Shown: positions 37,001 to 48,469 of the stretch, one piece after another | Layout of the letters: every line of letters begins with the position of its first letter | How positions within the stretch are numbered: the stretch's first letter is position 1 | Origin: Taenia hydatigena | Taxonomy: Eukaryota > Platyhelminthes > Cestoda > Cyclophyllidea > Taeniidae | Length of the DNA stretch: 64,000 nucleotides | Direction: 5' to 3' | Assembly (NCBI GenBank): GCA_036345935.2 | Contig: JADWOT020000008.1 | Coordinates: 10,949,554 to 11,013,553 of the forward strand | Notes under the pieces: model-generated | What the model saw: the letters and a program-made list of their open reading frames with translations, nothing else | Database searches by the model: none | What the model was told of the DNA's origin: nothing | Program-made: the position numbers and the translations under genes

Positions 37001-40000
37001 CATGCTGTCGATGGTACTTTGTGTTTAACAGCGCTCGCCAATGGAGGTACAGGACAAAGACGGGTGGACGCCCTTGCTGCTGGCTACCACAAAATGTGCC
37101 ATCGCCTCCTGCCTCACGCTCATCCAATTCGGCGCCAATCTCCATGCTTTGGACCTGTCCCAAAGAAACGTTCTTCATCTCGCCATCATACACGGTGCAC
37201 TTAAGGATGAGGCGCTATGGAAACAAATTCGGGAGGTGAATACGTGCTTCCCATTAATTCTGGTCGCATTGTCGAGTTGAAAGTCCGAATTTTGTATTTT
37301 TCATCCCACATTTTGCCTGAAAGTCCTGCATGCGAAGATTATTAAAATGAGTTTAAGAAGCAGAAGAAATTCAAGCCCAATCTTGCTTATCTCGGTGTCA
37401 TCAGGATTGCTTTCAGCATTTAATATTTCCAAGTAGATCGAATCCATTGACAAAAATCCTTCCAACAGGCTGATCTTTGACGATAAAATTTTAATCTATT
37501 GCAAAATACTATCAAACTCCCACACAGAATTAGCCCTTTTTCTATTCAACAAACCTTTAATTAAAATAAGTCGGAAAGATTATTAGGTTTGGTATCCTTA
37601 TTAGATAATTCGTGGTTGAGCCTACAACACATATTCTGACAGGCAATGCAACATTCCTCTACATATGTTAATTAATGTGCCCATAATTTTGCTCATGATA
37701 AAAAGATCCTTCGCCATCTTTCTGCCCTTCAAAATCAATCAGGTCGTTCGCAACACAGCTTAGTGCAACAAGTTGCCTTAAACTGGCAAAAAACACGCAA
37801 ATAAGGAAAATGAAGAGAAAAATAGATTTAAGAAGGCCAACATATTTAATAACGACAATGACAACAGACGTGTTAACGGAATCAGAGCCTAAAAGTAATT
37901 TTCTTAAAGATTCTCGCCTGGTGCTCCAACCACTGTTGGATATTTGGGTGGATATTCTATTGTCTAAGGCAGAAATTGAATCACAGGTATTCTATCATTT
38001 TTTAGCACGGACTTTACAAGCAGTTGATAGGAGAAGAAGACGAGTACGGTTGTACAGCGCTACACTACGCTACAGAGGGTGGTAGCAGTATGCTGTGCGT
38101 GACCCGTGACCTTCTGGCCAGTGGAGCAAATTGCTTGCTCCAGAATGCGGCGCGCGAGACCCCACTACACCTTGCGGCAAAACAGGGCTGTGTGGCTACC
38201 GTGGAAAGTCTGCTGCGCACCGACCACGGACTATGGTCCATGAACACCTGTGACGCTCAGGGTCTCACGCCCCTCCACATCGCAGCTGCCCACGCACAAG
38301 CTCACGTCGTCTCTCTGCTCATTGCTAAGGGTAGTAGTTTCCGCAGGTATTTGCTTCGCTTTTCTTCACCCTCCCGTCATGTTTTTAGTTTTTTTTTCTA
38401 TCAAAAGTTCTTGCCATAAAACAAGAATATACACAGCTTAAATATAAACGCAAAATGAGAATCTCAAGTAAAACTATGGAGAATGGCTTATCTTGTGTAG
38501 CCATTATTTGAGAGCATACAGTTCTCTACTTGAGATCTCTTGCAAAGCATGGGTATTGGCCTCTAGTAAGGATTAGGCCCGTGAATTTGATGCATAAAGT
38601 TTCCATAGAATGCATTTCAAACGATTTATTAACTGAAATGTCTCTGTTACTGTGCCACTTAATTGACACTACTTGTGATTTTTAAGAACTTTCGCTGCAG
38701 CATATCAGTACCTCACGTAACGCTTTGCTGAATAAATGCAAGACTCACACATTAATTATTTTTTCCCTAGTAAACTAAGGCCTGTTATATCTTCAGAGTT
38801 TCTCTAAATCCCAATGTCCACTGTGTGGTGGAAATTATACTCACTCCGAACCCATTAAGGCTGAATTGCATTACTTTTCCCTTTTAACAGTGGACTAATC
38901 AATCTAGCTATTTAGCGTACCAAAAGCTCAATATGGGATGCACAGAAATGAGAATTCAAGATGAAATTTCAGGGCCTTATATGTGGGCACGGACTGAGTT
39001 TGACCTACAGCCAATCAGCGCGTTCAGACTGATTAGGTGTTTTTATCTGAAGTCACAATCAATGCATTTGTTGGCTCAACTAAAATCATTCAACAAGTTT
39101 ACCGCGAATCTACTTTTAAGAATACTTTGGTTAGGTCTAAAGAGTAAGGGATTAATCAATCCAAGTACGATTAAATAAATATTTAAAACTAGCATATTAA
39201 AGTGCCTTTTAATCCTGAATCATAAATAGATTATTTATAAATATGAGTGCTTCTTTTCAGATTTGTGAAAACTTTTGGTTTCATTTATTCATCTAAGCCA
39301 GGATCGAAGTAGTCTTCCGAAATATAAATGCTTTTTAATTGAACCCTCACTGACTTTCCTTTGATAAAAGATTTATCAGAACAACCCCTATTACTATGGT
39401 AGACTAGTATTTCATTTTCGTTTCGAATCAGTGCATTAAACCCTTCATCAAATTATTTTTCTACTCCTTCTAAAATAAAAAGTTAGGATTACGTTTAATC
39501 GAGTTATTAGAAAGTCAAGGTGATCCTTGCGCAATCCTGCATGCGTTTTGAAGGTGTCAAAAAGGAAGAACTCCACTGCATTGGGCGGCACAGGCAGGAA
39601 GTCTGGAGACATGCAAAGTCATTCTCGGAGCCAACATATGCATCATCGATGCGCGTGACTTTCGTGGCGTAAGTTACTTCTGAAAATCATTCCAATATCT
39701 TGGTACACACAATAGCCCACTATCATGAGGCACAAGGGAATAAGTTATTTGCATACCAATTTTGAATCTGTACCTTTGGTATAAAAATGCACCTTTTCAT
39801 TCTGCTCATTCTGCTACAAAGTATGTCTATTACCGTCAAATTATAATAAATTGTGATGAAGACGAAATCCCACTCGTCCTGGCTTCTGATAGTCAGCTGC
39901 ACTGTGAACTGCTTCATTTTAGCCGAGCCTAAATTTGTGCAGTTGGTTTAATATATCCTTTTGTCGATTAAAAGTGAGAAAAGAAGTTTTATAATTGTTA

Positions 40001-43000
40001 ACCATAGATAAAGTTGTCTTTTAGAGTAGGTTTCTACACCTCCTTAAACAATTAGTAAAAGTTCCTTCGATCATCACATCTGTGTGCTTTATTTGGGCCT
40101 AAAATGGTTAAAATACGCAAACACCTACAAAAGTGGTCAGTCACAAGCATGATGACGCAGAAGGTTGTTAGCGAAAAGCGGTTGATTATGATCCTATGGA
40201 ACAACAAAGAGGAAATCATTGGAAAAAGATATAATAAATACGCAATTATGAATACTTATATCATGGGTGCTAGTATACAACTCAATTATTACTATTTTCT
40301 ACCAATTACCTTTATATTATATCACATTTCGTATAAAGGATTGTCATCCACTTTATGGTTGAACAGAAAAATAGGATATCTGACATGGCCCTACTTAAAG
40401 TAACTATTAAGCGGTTGCATGTAGTGTGAAAGCTACTTTCAGATGACAGCACTGCATTACGCGGCTCAAATGGATCACGACAGCGTCGTTACCTATCTTA
40501 TGGATAAGGAGGCGAAATTTACACAGGACGGGAATGGACTCTACTTCACCTCTTTCGCTTTCAAGAAGGAGAATTTAAAAGCTGCAAGCGCCATTATCAA
40601 CAATAAGAGGTGATCTATTTTACGGTGCTGAATTCTAATCTATACTTAGCTAAGCAGAGATACTGATCGCTTAAATGTGTGAAAAATGGTGGGGATGCGA
40701 ACGTCAATGCATGTCTTAAAAGCTCTGGAGTGGTTTTAATTTTTGCAAATTCATTTCAACGGAATAAAGTTCTCTGTTTATGAATTTTGCTTAGTGTGGA
40801 TGTTACAAATCCGTCCTTCATAATTATTTGGCGTTTGTTGGGTTCAAACAGCGGTAATAGTGATCGGCGCAGAGGCAAATTGGGTCTTAAAAATTATGCG
40901 AATTCGTGAAGCAGACATCGTGGTACGCTCAAGTGGCCGTTTTGAATGCACTTTGGAGATTGGAGAATGAAGAATATCTAAGTCATATTCACTTTTAAAT
41001 AGCTAGGTTTTGCACTTGAGCATTAATTCACGTAATCTTTTCAGCTGAGATCTGTCATTAATTCTATTCTTAGCTAAGCTCGCACTCTAACAGGAGTTTA
41101 ATATTCGCCTACACCTAGCAGCGTATTAGCTGATAGCATTTTAAGATTTCAAGTTTTCAAGATCGCTGCCTAATTAAAACAAGATCCCTAAAACTCGCAT
41201 AAGTAATCAAATGGGAACTTGCATAATTAATTGAATTAACTATTTCAAAAACCGCTTTTAGGCTTGTATTACAGACGCCAATTAGCTTCACACCAATCTT
41301 GGAACAATTAGTATTCTTGTAATTTGGAGTTTGTAAATACGACTCGGAAAATTGTACTCACTGGGTCCGTATTTACCCAACAGGCAAGGATCAGTTAACA
41401 GAGGAACTCAGGTGGGTCATTTCATTTGCAGGTGGAGCGAGATTATTGAACTTCTGAATCACACAGACCAGTGTCCTATTGAGAAGGTCATTCGAGAAAT
41501 TCCCAGCCTTTGCCCGGTTCGTGGAAAACGTATGTACAACAAAAGTTTTTTAATAGAATTCTTGACACTATCGTCCTTCCACCACTAGATCATCATGGAC
41601 CGATACATCAAAGAAGACGGCAATCCAGGCAAACCCAATTATGAGGTACAATTAATTCTACCCTAACTTTTCTCACAATTTGTGCTTTTTCTTTACTACC
41701 AAGGTTACATATGACTTCTCCATTCTTCAACCCAAAGTAGCACTGCTCGATAGAACGCAGCATTCCCCACTTCATTTGCTAAAAGTAAGGAACATGTTTC
41801 AAACATAATGTGCACATAAAGAGTGATGCTGTGGGTGAGATATTTCCTATGACTGTTCTGTAGGTTATGATATCCTTGCAGCGGGATGAATTGATCGTTC
41901 ACCCACTCTGCCATGCGCTGCTTCGGTGCAAATGGTAAAAGAAAACTTTTTGCATCACATTTACCTTAATAACGCTAAAAAACAATGGAGCAGACTTCCA
42001 ACAATACGGACTGAAACAAATTCGCCCCTTAGTTAAACACCTAAGCAAATAATACATCATTTCTCAAGGATACACTAGCAATTTGCATTATATAAAACAA
42101 ATTTGTGGCATAAATAAGAAAAAAAACGACTTAACGCCTTCATAATCACACTGATTTAACTCAAATCATGTTGGGCTTAACCACATGACCAAACATTGGA
42201 ATAAGTAGGGAAGTCTTTGAGAGTCAAAAACACAGCTTAAAAACCAGTCAGTAATTAAGAGCCGGAAGCCTTTAAAGGCTTATGCGAAGTCACCATTTCT
42301 GGCTCCTTATTAGTTATGTAAACACATTCGGCGTAGCAGCATAAACTCATCAGTATGATTTACACAGTTTGGCTGGTGTTCACTTTCTTTAAACCTCAGA
42401 TGCCCCGTCACTGGATTGTAGGCGACGATACGGCTTTTGGGTTCACTGCATCAGTTCAGCTTTCTACATTAATTTTCTTGCCTGCCTAACTTTCCTCGTA
42501 CTGGATCACGAACCACTTCGTCACTCAGCGAACACTCGACTGAATAGGACCTGCTATAATCTTGTACGTGCTGAGCTGCTTGGGTATATCATTAATTTTG
42601 GTTGCAGTGAAGTCCAATTTTGTAGGTTATAAGTTTGACAATTGATAGTCCCACCGCCCTGGTAAACTAACTTTATTTCTGTTCTTTTTGAATACGCATA
42701 ATCAACAATTTATTATCGTTGTTATCGGTTATATCTCGTAAGGTCATTGGAAAAATTGCAGAGAATCGCGTTTTCTGGTGCCGTCAAAAGGTGCTTTTAC
42801 ATTAAGCTTCTCAAACAGATGCGGCTAAAAATATTTAAAATGTGGTGTTAGTGTTGTAACCAAACGAATTCAGTTGGAACCAAGCAGTGTAGTGGGGAGA
42901 CTAGATAGCTGGATGGGATTCGTACGATCTAAAGAAAATTAAGTCCTCAACATGATGAATTGGAAAAATCCAGTATTCAACCTGCATTTGGTCCTTTTTA

Positions 43001-46000
43001 AAGGCCTTGCGCTACCAATTTATGCCAGTAGATTCCTATAGAACAGACTAATCAGTTACAAAGTAAGATAATCTGCCTTCAAATAACACAAGCACAACTG
43101 TGTGCCTAAAAAGATGCTATGTATGCTAAACTTTTAAGTCACCCCCTAATCCGACACATTGGAGCATTCGTCTCTCAACTTTTTCATAACTGTAGTAGGT
43201 GAATCAAAGCGGTTGACACTGGTGCAGTATTGCGACAAGCGAGCAGCTACTTTAGACACTAGGTGCTCTTATATGATATGCCAAATGCAAAATTCGATAA
43301 TGCTTTTAACTGAAAAGAAAAAAATGACAATCGTAATCGTACCATCATTTTCTTCTCCATCTTAGGTGTTTTACTCAGCAGGACGACGCAAAATTCAATC
43401 AATACTGAGCTATATCATTGCATTTACATCTGCCACTTGCATGTTGCAGGATGTCATTCTCATATTCAGTGAAGTAGGTAAAGTCAAAGTTGAGCAACAC
43501 TTGCAAATTTTGAAAAGACGTTAATAACAAATCCTCATATTGTAAAGAAGACATTTTTTAAAGAGGGCACTATTTATTTAAAACAATTGTAAAAATACGA
43601 ATTTGCAGAGATTCTTCTGGCTTGCTTCATTTCGAAATACTTGCATTCTTTCTCGAATGAGCAATTTTGAGAGCAAAATATGTCAAAGATGCATTTATTT
43701 TATTTTAACGAAAAATAGAACCAACCTAATAATTTGAATATTTAATAACTCATATGACTGACTGTATCTTTAAACTTTGTATTTTTCAAACACTTCTTGA
43801 CCAAAGGCGCCCGCTATCGGAGTCTCAAGGAAATATCAGCCACCACAACTTAAATATTTCATTGTATTAATATGCTGCATCAGACATCCTTAAGCTTACT
43901 TTCACTGGCAACGTATTTTACCTCCCTTAGAATCGATTTTATTTTATATGTTCGGCAGACAGGATCAGGCGTCACATATATTTGACCTTGATAATCGACG
44001 TGCTAACCAAACATTAGCCAATCGCTTTATTAGAAATAATCCAAGTTAGCCAAAAGTATTCTTTCTTGACAAGTTTGCAAGAGCGATTAATTCGCTCAGA
44101 CACGGGTATTTTTTGTCCCTGTTGATCTAACTCTGCAGGGTCTAAAGTTCTTCAAGGATCTCATCAACTTTTATTCGTTGGGCGTCTTTGCGGTGGCCAC
44201 AGCATACGCCGTGATGTCGTTGCATAAAGTTATCGACCACAACTTCATCGAGTTAGGGGCAATCGCGCTCTTCCTCTCCTGGAGTTACTTCGTCATTCAT
44301 CTCATGCGGTAACACTAACTCTGTTCAGGCTCTTCCAGCATACATTTTTGCTAAGCACCTGTTCTGTATTCCCATAAGTAAAAGCATGGCCTAAAAATGG
44401 AGTTACGCACCTTAACAGTCAGCTACAACCAACTAGCAGTAAATATCTTCACTCAACTATCGCCCAAGTTGCAAACGTTGTCATGGATAGAAATAATAGC
44501 AAAATTCCAATGTGCATGAATTTATTTAGTCCAAGAAATACGTTAAGCCCCATAAAACGCATGCAGAGGCAATTCTACCGACCATCGACCACCTGCAGGC
44601 CAATAAGTTCATGCAGCTTGAGTTTTGCAACCCCTTATTTGCATGAATCGCAATTTTTGGATCGTTCTTAAATAGCCTAACGAAAAAAAGGCCACCTCTG
44701 ATTCTGAATACGGGGCCAGGTTTTGAAATAAGACGCCTTTAGAAAAGGCAAATCCTATTCTATTTTATAAACCAAACTTGAGCAAGCATTTGGAATTAAT
44801 TTCATGGCCGTTGAACATTTTGCAATATCTAACATTGTCTTCGCCTTTTTTAGTTTTAAGATAGTCGGAATCTTTGTGGTGATGTTTTTCCAAGTTGCAA
44901 AAACTCTTGGAAAGTCGGCTGTGGTCGTCGTTCTCGTGCTAATCTCTTGCGCACTGCCCTTCTATGTGCTATTTAAGTTACCCGACTTTGAAGTAAGCTG
45001 CAATGAAGGAAATTCTGATTAACTGAAGAGAGACCAAATTGTAATAAAATGGAATACTACTGCCTTAATGAGCGTTGCTAGGGCCGATGACTAGTTCTGT
45101 CTTATTAGACCAAAAATATAACTTAGGTGACTTACTCTTTAAAACTGTCCTTGCCGATTCACCATTTTTATTTAAAATGATGAAATTTGTACTACACGTG
45201 TTCATTGTTTAACAAGATTTCAAAATAATTAGTAGCTATGAGTGCATTCAGATGCTTCTGTGAACTATATGCGTGGACATTCTATAGGTGTTCAGTCAAA
45301 GATTTCATCATCAACTCTTTTGTTCCAAAATCTTTTCTATCTCCTTTGATTCAAACAATCGTGCCGACTTAGACCATGCTCATGAATTCGATCAAAATGG
45401 AAGTATCTGCCAAGTGAAGCGTTTCGTCAAACTTTCTCTTTAATTTGCCACTTTCTTCCGTATCAGTACTCAGGTAGATTTAAGCCAACAACCGAGTTCA
45501 TCAATGGTTTTAAATAGAAAGCGCAAGGAATAGCAAGTGCGAGTAATAGCATTTGAAACCATTTCTACCCATATATAGTAAGGAATTTGAAGTAATATTG
45601 TCAACAACATCTTAACAATAGCCGCTGAATGAAAAATACTGCGTGCATATGGAGTATACGAGGAACCTTGATGGTGAAGAAGCGTCCGGCTGTTCTGATG
45701 TTTTAGGCGTTTCACAAGTTGCCGGAGGTCACAAAAAAAACGTTAGCACAATGCTTCCCAGGATACGAGTACATCTACAAAATGGACTTGAATGGAAGTG
45801 ACCCGGTAGAGATGACGCCTATGCTCAGCGCTTTCCAGACGCCGGAGCTGGCCATTCTCAACGTCCTCTCGATGTCGCTGGGAGACTTTAATTTTGTGGA
45901 TACCATCATCGGACCACTCACTGACGACAATCGTCTCACCATGCACTTCCCCGAGGTCACCCTCGTCATGTTTGTCATGTTCCTTCTCTTCGCTCCGATG

Positions 46001-48469
46001 ATTCTCACCAACCTCCTGGTGAGTCAACATACAAGGGCTGAGACCTCCTCAGATGAAAAACAGACCTCAAAAGGTTCCTTATGAAAGCACAAAAGCACCA
46101 ATATTGTAGGCGAACACAACGATTTCAATCACAAAGGGGTTCAGTAGTGGATGAAACTACCCAGACTTCGAACCATCACCTCGAAAAATATGATGCTAGA
46201 GGATTATTTATTAGTAAATGGCAAGGCTTGGACCAAACAAAAAGATGCACTTTTATATCTAACCGCAGTTTTGATGAGTGCACTTGCCTTGTTTTAGTGT
46301 ATCAAGCACTTAAATTGGCAATCTTATAAATAATCACTTTCCATTATTTTGGTCATGTCACCTACCAAGCTCCAAATTGCCTACGTGCTTGAAAAATAAT
46401 TAGGTTCATTGTTTAAAACTAGCGCTCAAACAACAAAAAGTCAACTTATTAGCGACAGCGAATTACACCTGCGCCGTATATACAGACAAAGTCTGTGATG
46501 AATATCCAATGAATCGTCTTGACTTCTTCAATAAGCCGAGAGAAGGGGTTCCGACAATATCGTTTGGATAGGAGAGCTTTGAACAGTGGGGTCTAGACAT
46601 CATAATTTTTGTTCATCAAAACGTGTAAGTAGTAGTTAAGATAATTAAAATAGATTCAAGGCAGAGTTTTATCAATTTCCAGGGAGCATAAACAAGTGCA
46701 AATGAGCAAAACAAATTAATTACTAGAAATCTCAATTTCTAAAGCACAACGTGTAGCACCCCGAGACTTCCTTGAAGACAAAAGAAGGCATAATACTAGG
46801 GTGGAATATGTATAATCAACAAACAGAGGGATTAGAGCTGTTGGCAAGGCCCGGAGGCAAGCCATCGCGTCTAGGGCAATATGGCCACCCACCTAACCGA
46901 AACCGAAACAGGCAGTCAAACAAACAAAGTATTTCACGAAGATTGTGTAAAATACGCTCAGATAAATTGTTAAATTTGCTTGTTAAATAATAAAAAACGC
47001 GCAACCTTTCACAAAAGAACTATTCAACTCTAAAATTCTCTGTTTTTACGGTACAGGGAACTTCTTGAAATTGTATATGTAGTTTAAATATTTGTTTGAA
47101 ACTCTTATAAAAACGTAAGGACATAGTAAGATGCAGAGTGAGAAGAGCGAGTAATTGATCACGGTTGTTTTATAACTACTTGTAGGAGCATTAACTGGAA
47201 ATCGCTATCATAGGTTCATTCAGCTGCAGCAACTTAAAATATACGATTTTTTTGAAAATATTAACCGAGTGCAGGTTACAGAAGAAGATATCGACAAAGA
47301 TGTGCGTTTGGGTTGTAGGTGGGTTTAGCTGTGGGCGACATCGACGCAGTGCGGCAGCAGGCGGCGATTAGACTGATCTCACAAACCGTCGACTGGCACG
47401 ACCGCATTGAAGCGGCACTGCCGCGCAAGCTCTATGGCCTTATTGCTTCCTCCGTCTGGAAATCTAAGTCCAGTCTAGACTCGCCTTCTGTGGTGTGTTG
47501 AGTTTGTTGGTACATCTTCTGACTTCTAAGGCTGCTTTGCAGTCAAATTATTTGTATCAAACAAGCCCTAGGAGTTTGACTATGTGCTGCAATTCATCTA
47601 AACGGTTAATAAATAAAGTTGATTAAAAGGGTTTGCTGTGAATCGGAGGTGTATAATTTGTTTTTGAAGCATTGGCACGGCCAAAAGCACCACTTAATAA
47701 AGTCTCTTCACAACTATACTATCCATTGAAAAAGTTTCCACAATTGACACCAACATTTATAAAATGTTGCTATGTTTCCGGCAACTTGATTCAAATTTCC
47801 TCGGGTGATGCTGGAAACCAAACGATTCATAATGGTCAACTAATGTGCATTGATTTATTGCCAAAACTGTGGGATGGACGCAAAACAACCTACCGATTAC
47901 TTAAGTTTACTTTTTAAATTTTAGCTGGTTTCCAAGGTGGAGAAAAATAATATGAGCTGTGGTAGTAAAACCGCGGACTTCATGGTTTTAAGGTTAGTTA
48001 ACTGTACACTTTCCTCACAATGAATAAATCATTCACATGACCGAGGCATTTTGTTAAGCTTGCCAGAACTGTTGCGTCAGATGGAGCTCCAAAACAAGGA
48101 GACACGAGAGCTGATTGCTAGCGTGCATGAACAGCTCAATTTACGTGAGTTGGATGAACTTCTACTTGCAACGCTTTCAGTAAAATAAATTAACACGACT
48201 GCAAAATTTTTCCATCATGAAAAAAGAGATCGTTCTACTTGGACCGATTTTTACTCAGCTAAATAAACTAAATTCTGAGCATTTTTGTTACAGTTTATGG
48301 CAATTATCACTGTAGCACATTGGCATAGGAAACAGTTGGGTTGAACAGAACATTGATAAGTCCTACCTGTATCGGTGATTCTATGTTATCCACTGATGCT
48401 GCTTGTTCGACATTCCTCGAATTCAACAAAGCCTAACCATTTTTTGTTTGTTTAGGTGGAAACAACTAA
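30133..48469 (+). CDS. TRPA1: TRPA-type (TRPA1-like) cation channel
   Basis: Twenty-four exons give 1,271 codons and a stop, lacking only the start codon. Exons: 30133-30323, 30739-31096, 31364-31520, 32175-32350, 33013-33120, 34130-34393, 35736-35963, 37032-37235, 38006-38346, 39554-39668, 40443-40609, 41432-41516, 41589-41645, 41704-41784, 41864-41934, 42422-42563, 43366-43473, 44139-44308, 44854-44992, 45707-46018, 47319-47492, 47925-47992, 48059-48144 and 48456-48469. The order is a novel N-terminal segment, a long ankyrin-repeat array, a Cys-containing linker, S1-S6, then a C-terminal helix. TRPA channels are tetrameric, Ca2+-permeable plasma-membrane channels gated by irritants, heat or cold. 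The closest pattern is vertebrate TRPA1: LGDFNF in the pore and NLLVGLAVGD at the end of S6. It is slightly longer than human TRPA1 (1,119 residues) because of N-terminal and pre-pore insertions. The least certain junctions are the S1/S2 join (42563/43366) and the final exon. Confidence 0.93.
31364..40609 (+). CDS. TRPA1: TRPA ankyrin-repeat exons
   Basis: Nine exons (31364-31520, 32175-32350, 33013-33120, 34130-34393, 35736-35963, 37032-37235, 38006-38346, 39554-39668, 40443-40609) encode roughly 14-16 ankyrin repeats. Repeat signatures include NRGNYLIHYAVTRG, GQTPLHLAILEQQ, IGKYPIHVAVSSGSLD, GETALHLAVNSGNIEMID, NGHTPLHLAVMYNHAD, YGCTALHYATEGG, RETPLHLAAKQGC, QGLTPLHIAAAHAQ, GRTPLHWAAQAGS and MTALHYAAQMDHD. 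Splice phases alternate consistently. At 38346/39554 the phase-2 donor CGCAG|GTATTT is required, so the nearer GTAGTA at 38331 is not used. This array forms the cytoplasmic N-terminal stalk in known TRPA structures. Confidence 0.92.
41432..41934 (+). CDS. TRPA1: TRPA linker exons between ankyrin stalk and S1
   Basis: Four short exons (41432-41516, 41589-41645, 41704-41784, 41864-41934) read KRWSEIIELLNHTDQCPIEK, VIREIPSLCP, IIMDRYIKEDGNPGKPNYE, VTYDFSILQPKVALLDRTQH and VMISLQRDELIVHPLCHALL. This matches the pre-S1 region that carries the reactive cysteines of TRPA1. The DQCPI cysteine is present. The positions that would correspond to the second and third key cysteines read DRYIK and SILQP, without cysteine. 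The order and phases (0,0,0,2) fit. Confidence 0.88.
42422..44992 (+). CDS. TRPA1: TRPA transmembrane exons S1-S5
   Basis: 42422-42563 holds S1 (WVHCISSAFYINFLACLTF). 43366-43473 holds S2 (ILSYIIAFTSATCMLQDVIL). 44139-44308 holds S3 and S4 (LGVFAVATAYAVMSL; LGAIALFLSWSYFVIHLMR). 44854-44992 holds the S4-S5 linker and S5 (FKIVGIFVVMFFQVAKTLGK; VVVVLVLISCALPFYVLF). The S1 exon uses acceptor GGATTGTAG, because the CAG 33 bp earlier would create a stop. Its donor is taken as GTACGT at 42564 so that the phase matches the S2 exon; an unseen small exon between them is possible. Confidence 0.87.
45707..47492 (+). CDS. TRPA1: TRPA pore, S6 and start of C-terminus
   Basis: 45707-46018 carries a pre-pore loop (CFPGYEYIYKMDLNGSDPVE), the pore helix and selectivity filter (ILNVLSMSLGDFNF) and S6 (LVMFVMFLLFAPMILTNLL). 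47319-47492 continues exactly with VGLAVGDIDAVRQQAAIRLI. The LGD aspartate corresponds to the pore aspartate of vertebrate TRPA1 (LGDINY). The pre-pore loop is longer than in vertebrates. The exon may instead begin at 45719, which removes AFHK only. Confidence 0.93.
46745..46900 (+). repeat. Dispersed repeat, copy B (in TRPA intron)
   Basis: The segment AGACTTCCTTGAAGACAAAA, then GAAGGCATAATACTAGGGTG and GAATATGTATAAT, matches the core of copies A and C in order and spacing. The opening and closing blocks are not evident, so this copy is partial or more diverged. Confidence 0.5.
47925..48469 (+). CDS. TRPA1: TRPA C-terminal exons
   Basis: 47925-47992 reads LVSKVEKNNMSCGSKTADFM. 48059-48144 reads SLPELLRQMELQNKETRELI..ASVHEQLNL, the coiled-coil helix found at the TRPA C-terminus. 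From here there are two endings. Splicing at GTGAGT to 48456-48469 (acceptor TTTGTTTGTTTAG) adds RGNN and stop. Reading through adds RELDELLLATLSVK and stops at 48188, where AATAAA overlaps at 48184-48189. I favour the spliced form because donor and acceptor are both strong. Confidence 0.75.

Noticed and set aside
37810..37986. A 59-codon open stretch ending at a GTATTC donor inside a TRPA intron
   Set aside because: The flanking exons (ending 37235 and starting 38006) join directly in phase 0 and align with the ankyrin pattern of TRPA1 without room for these residues. No acceptor in a good position was found.
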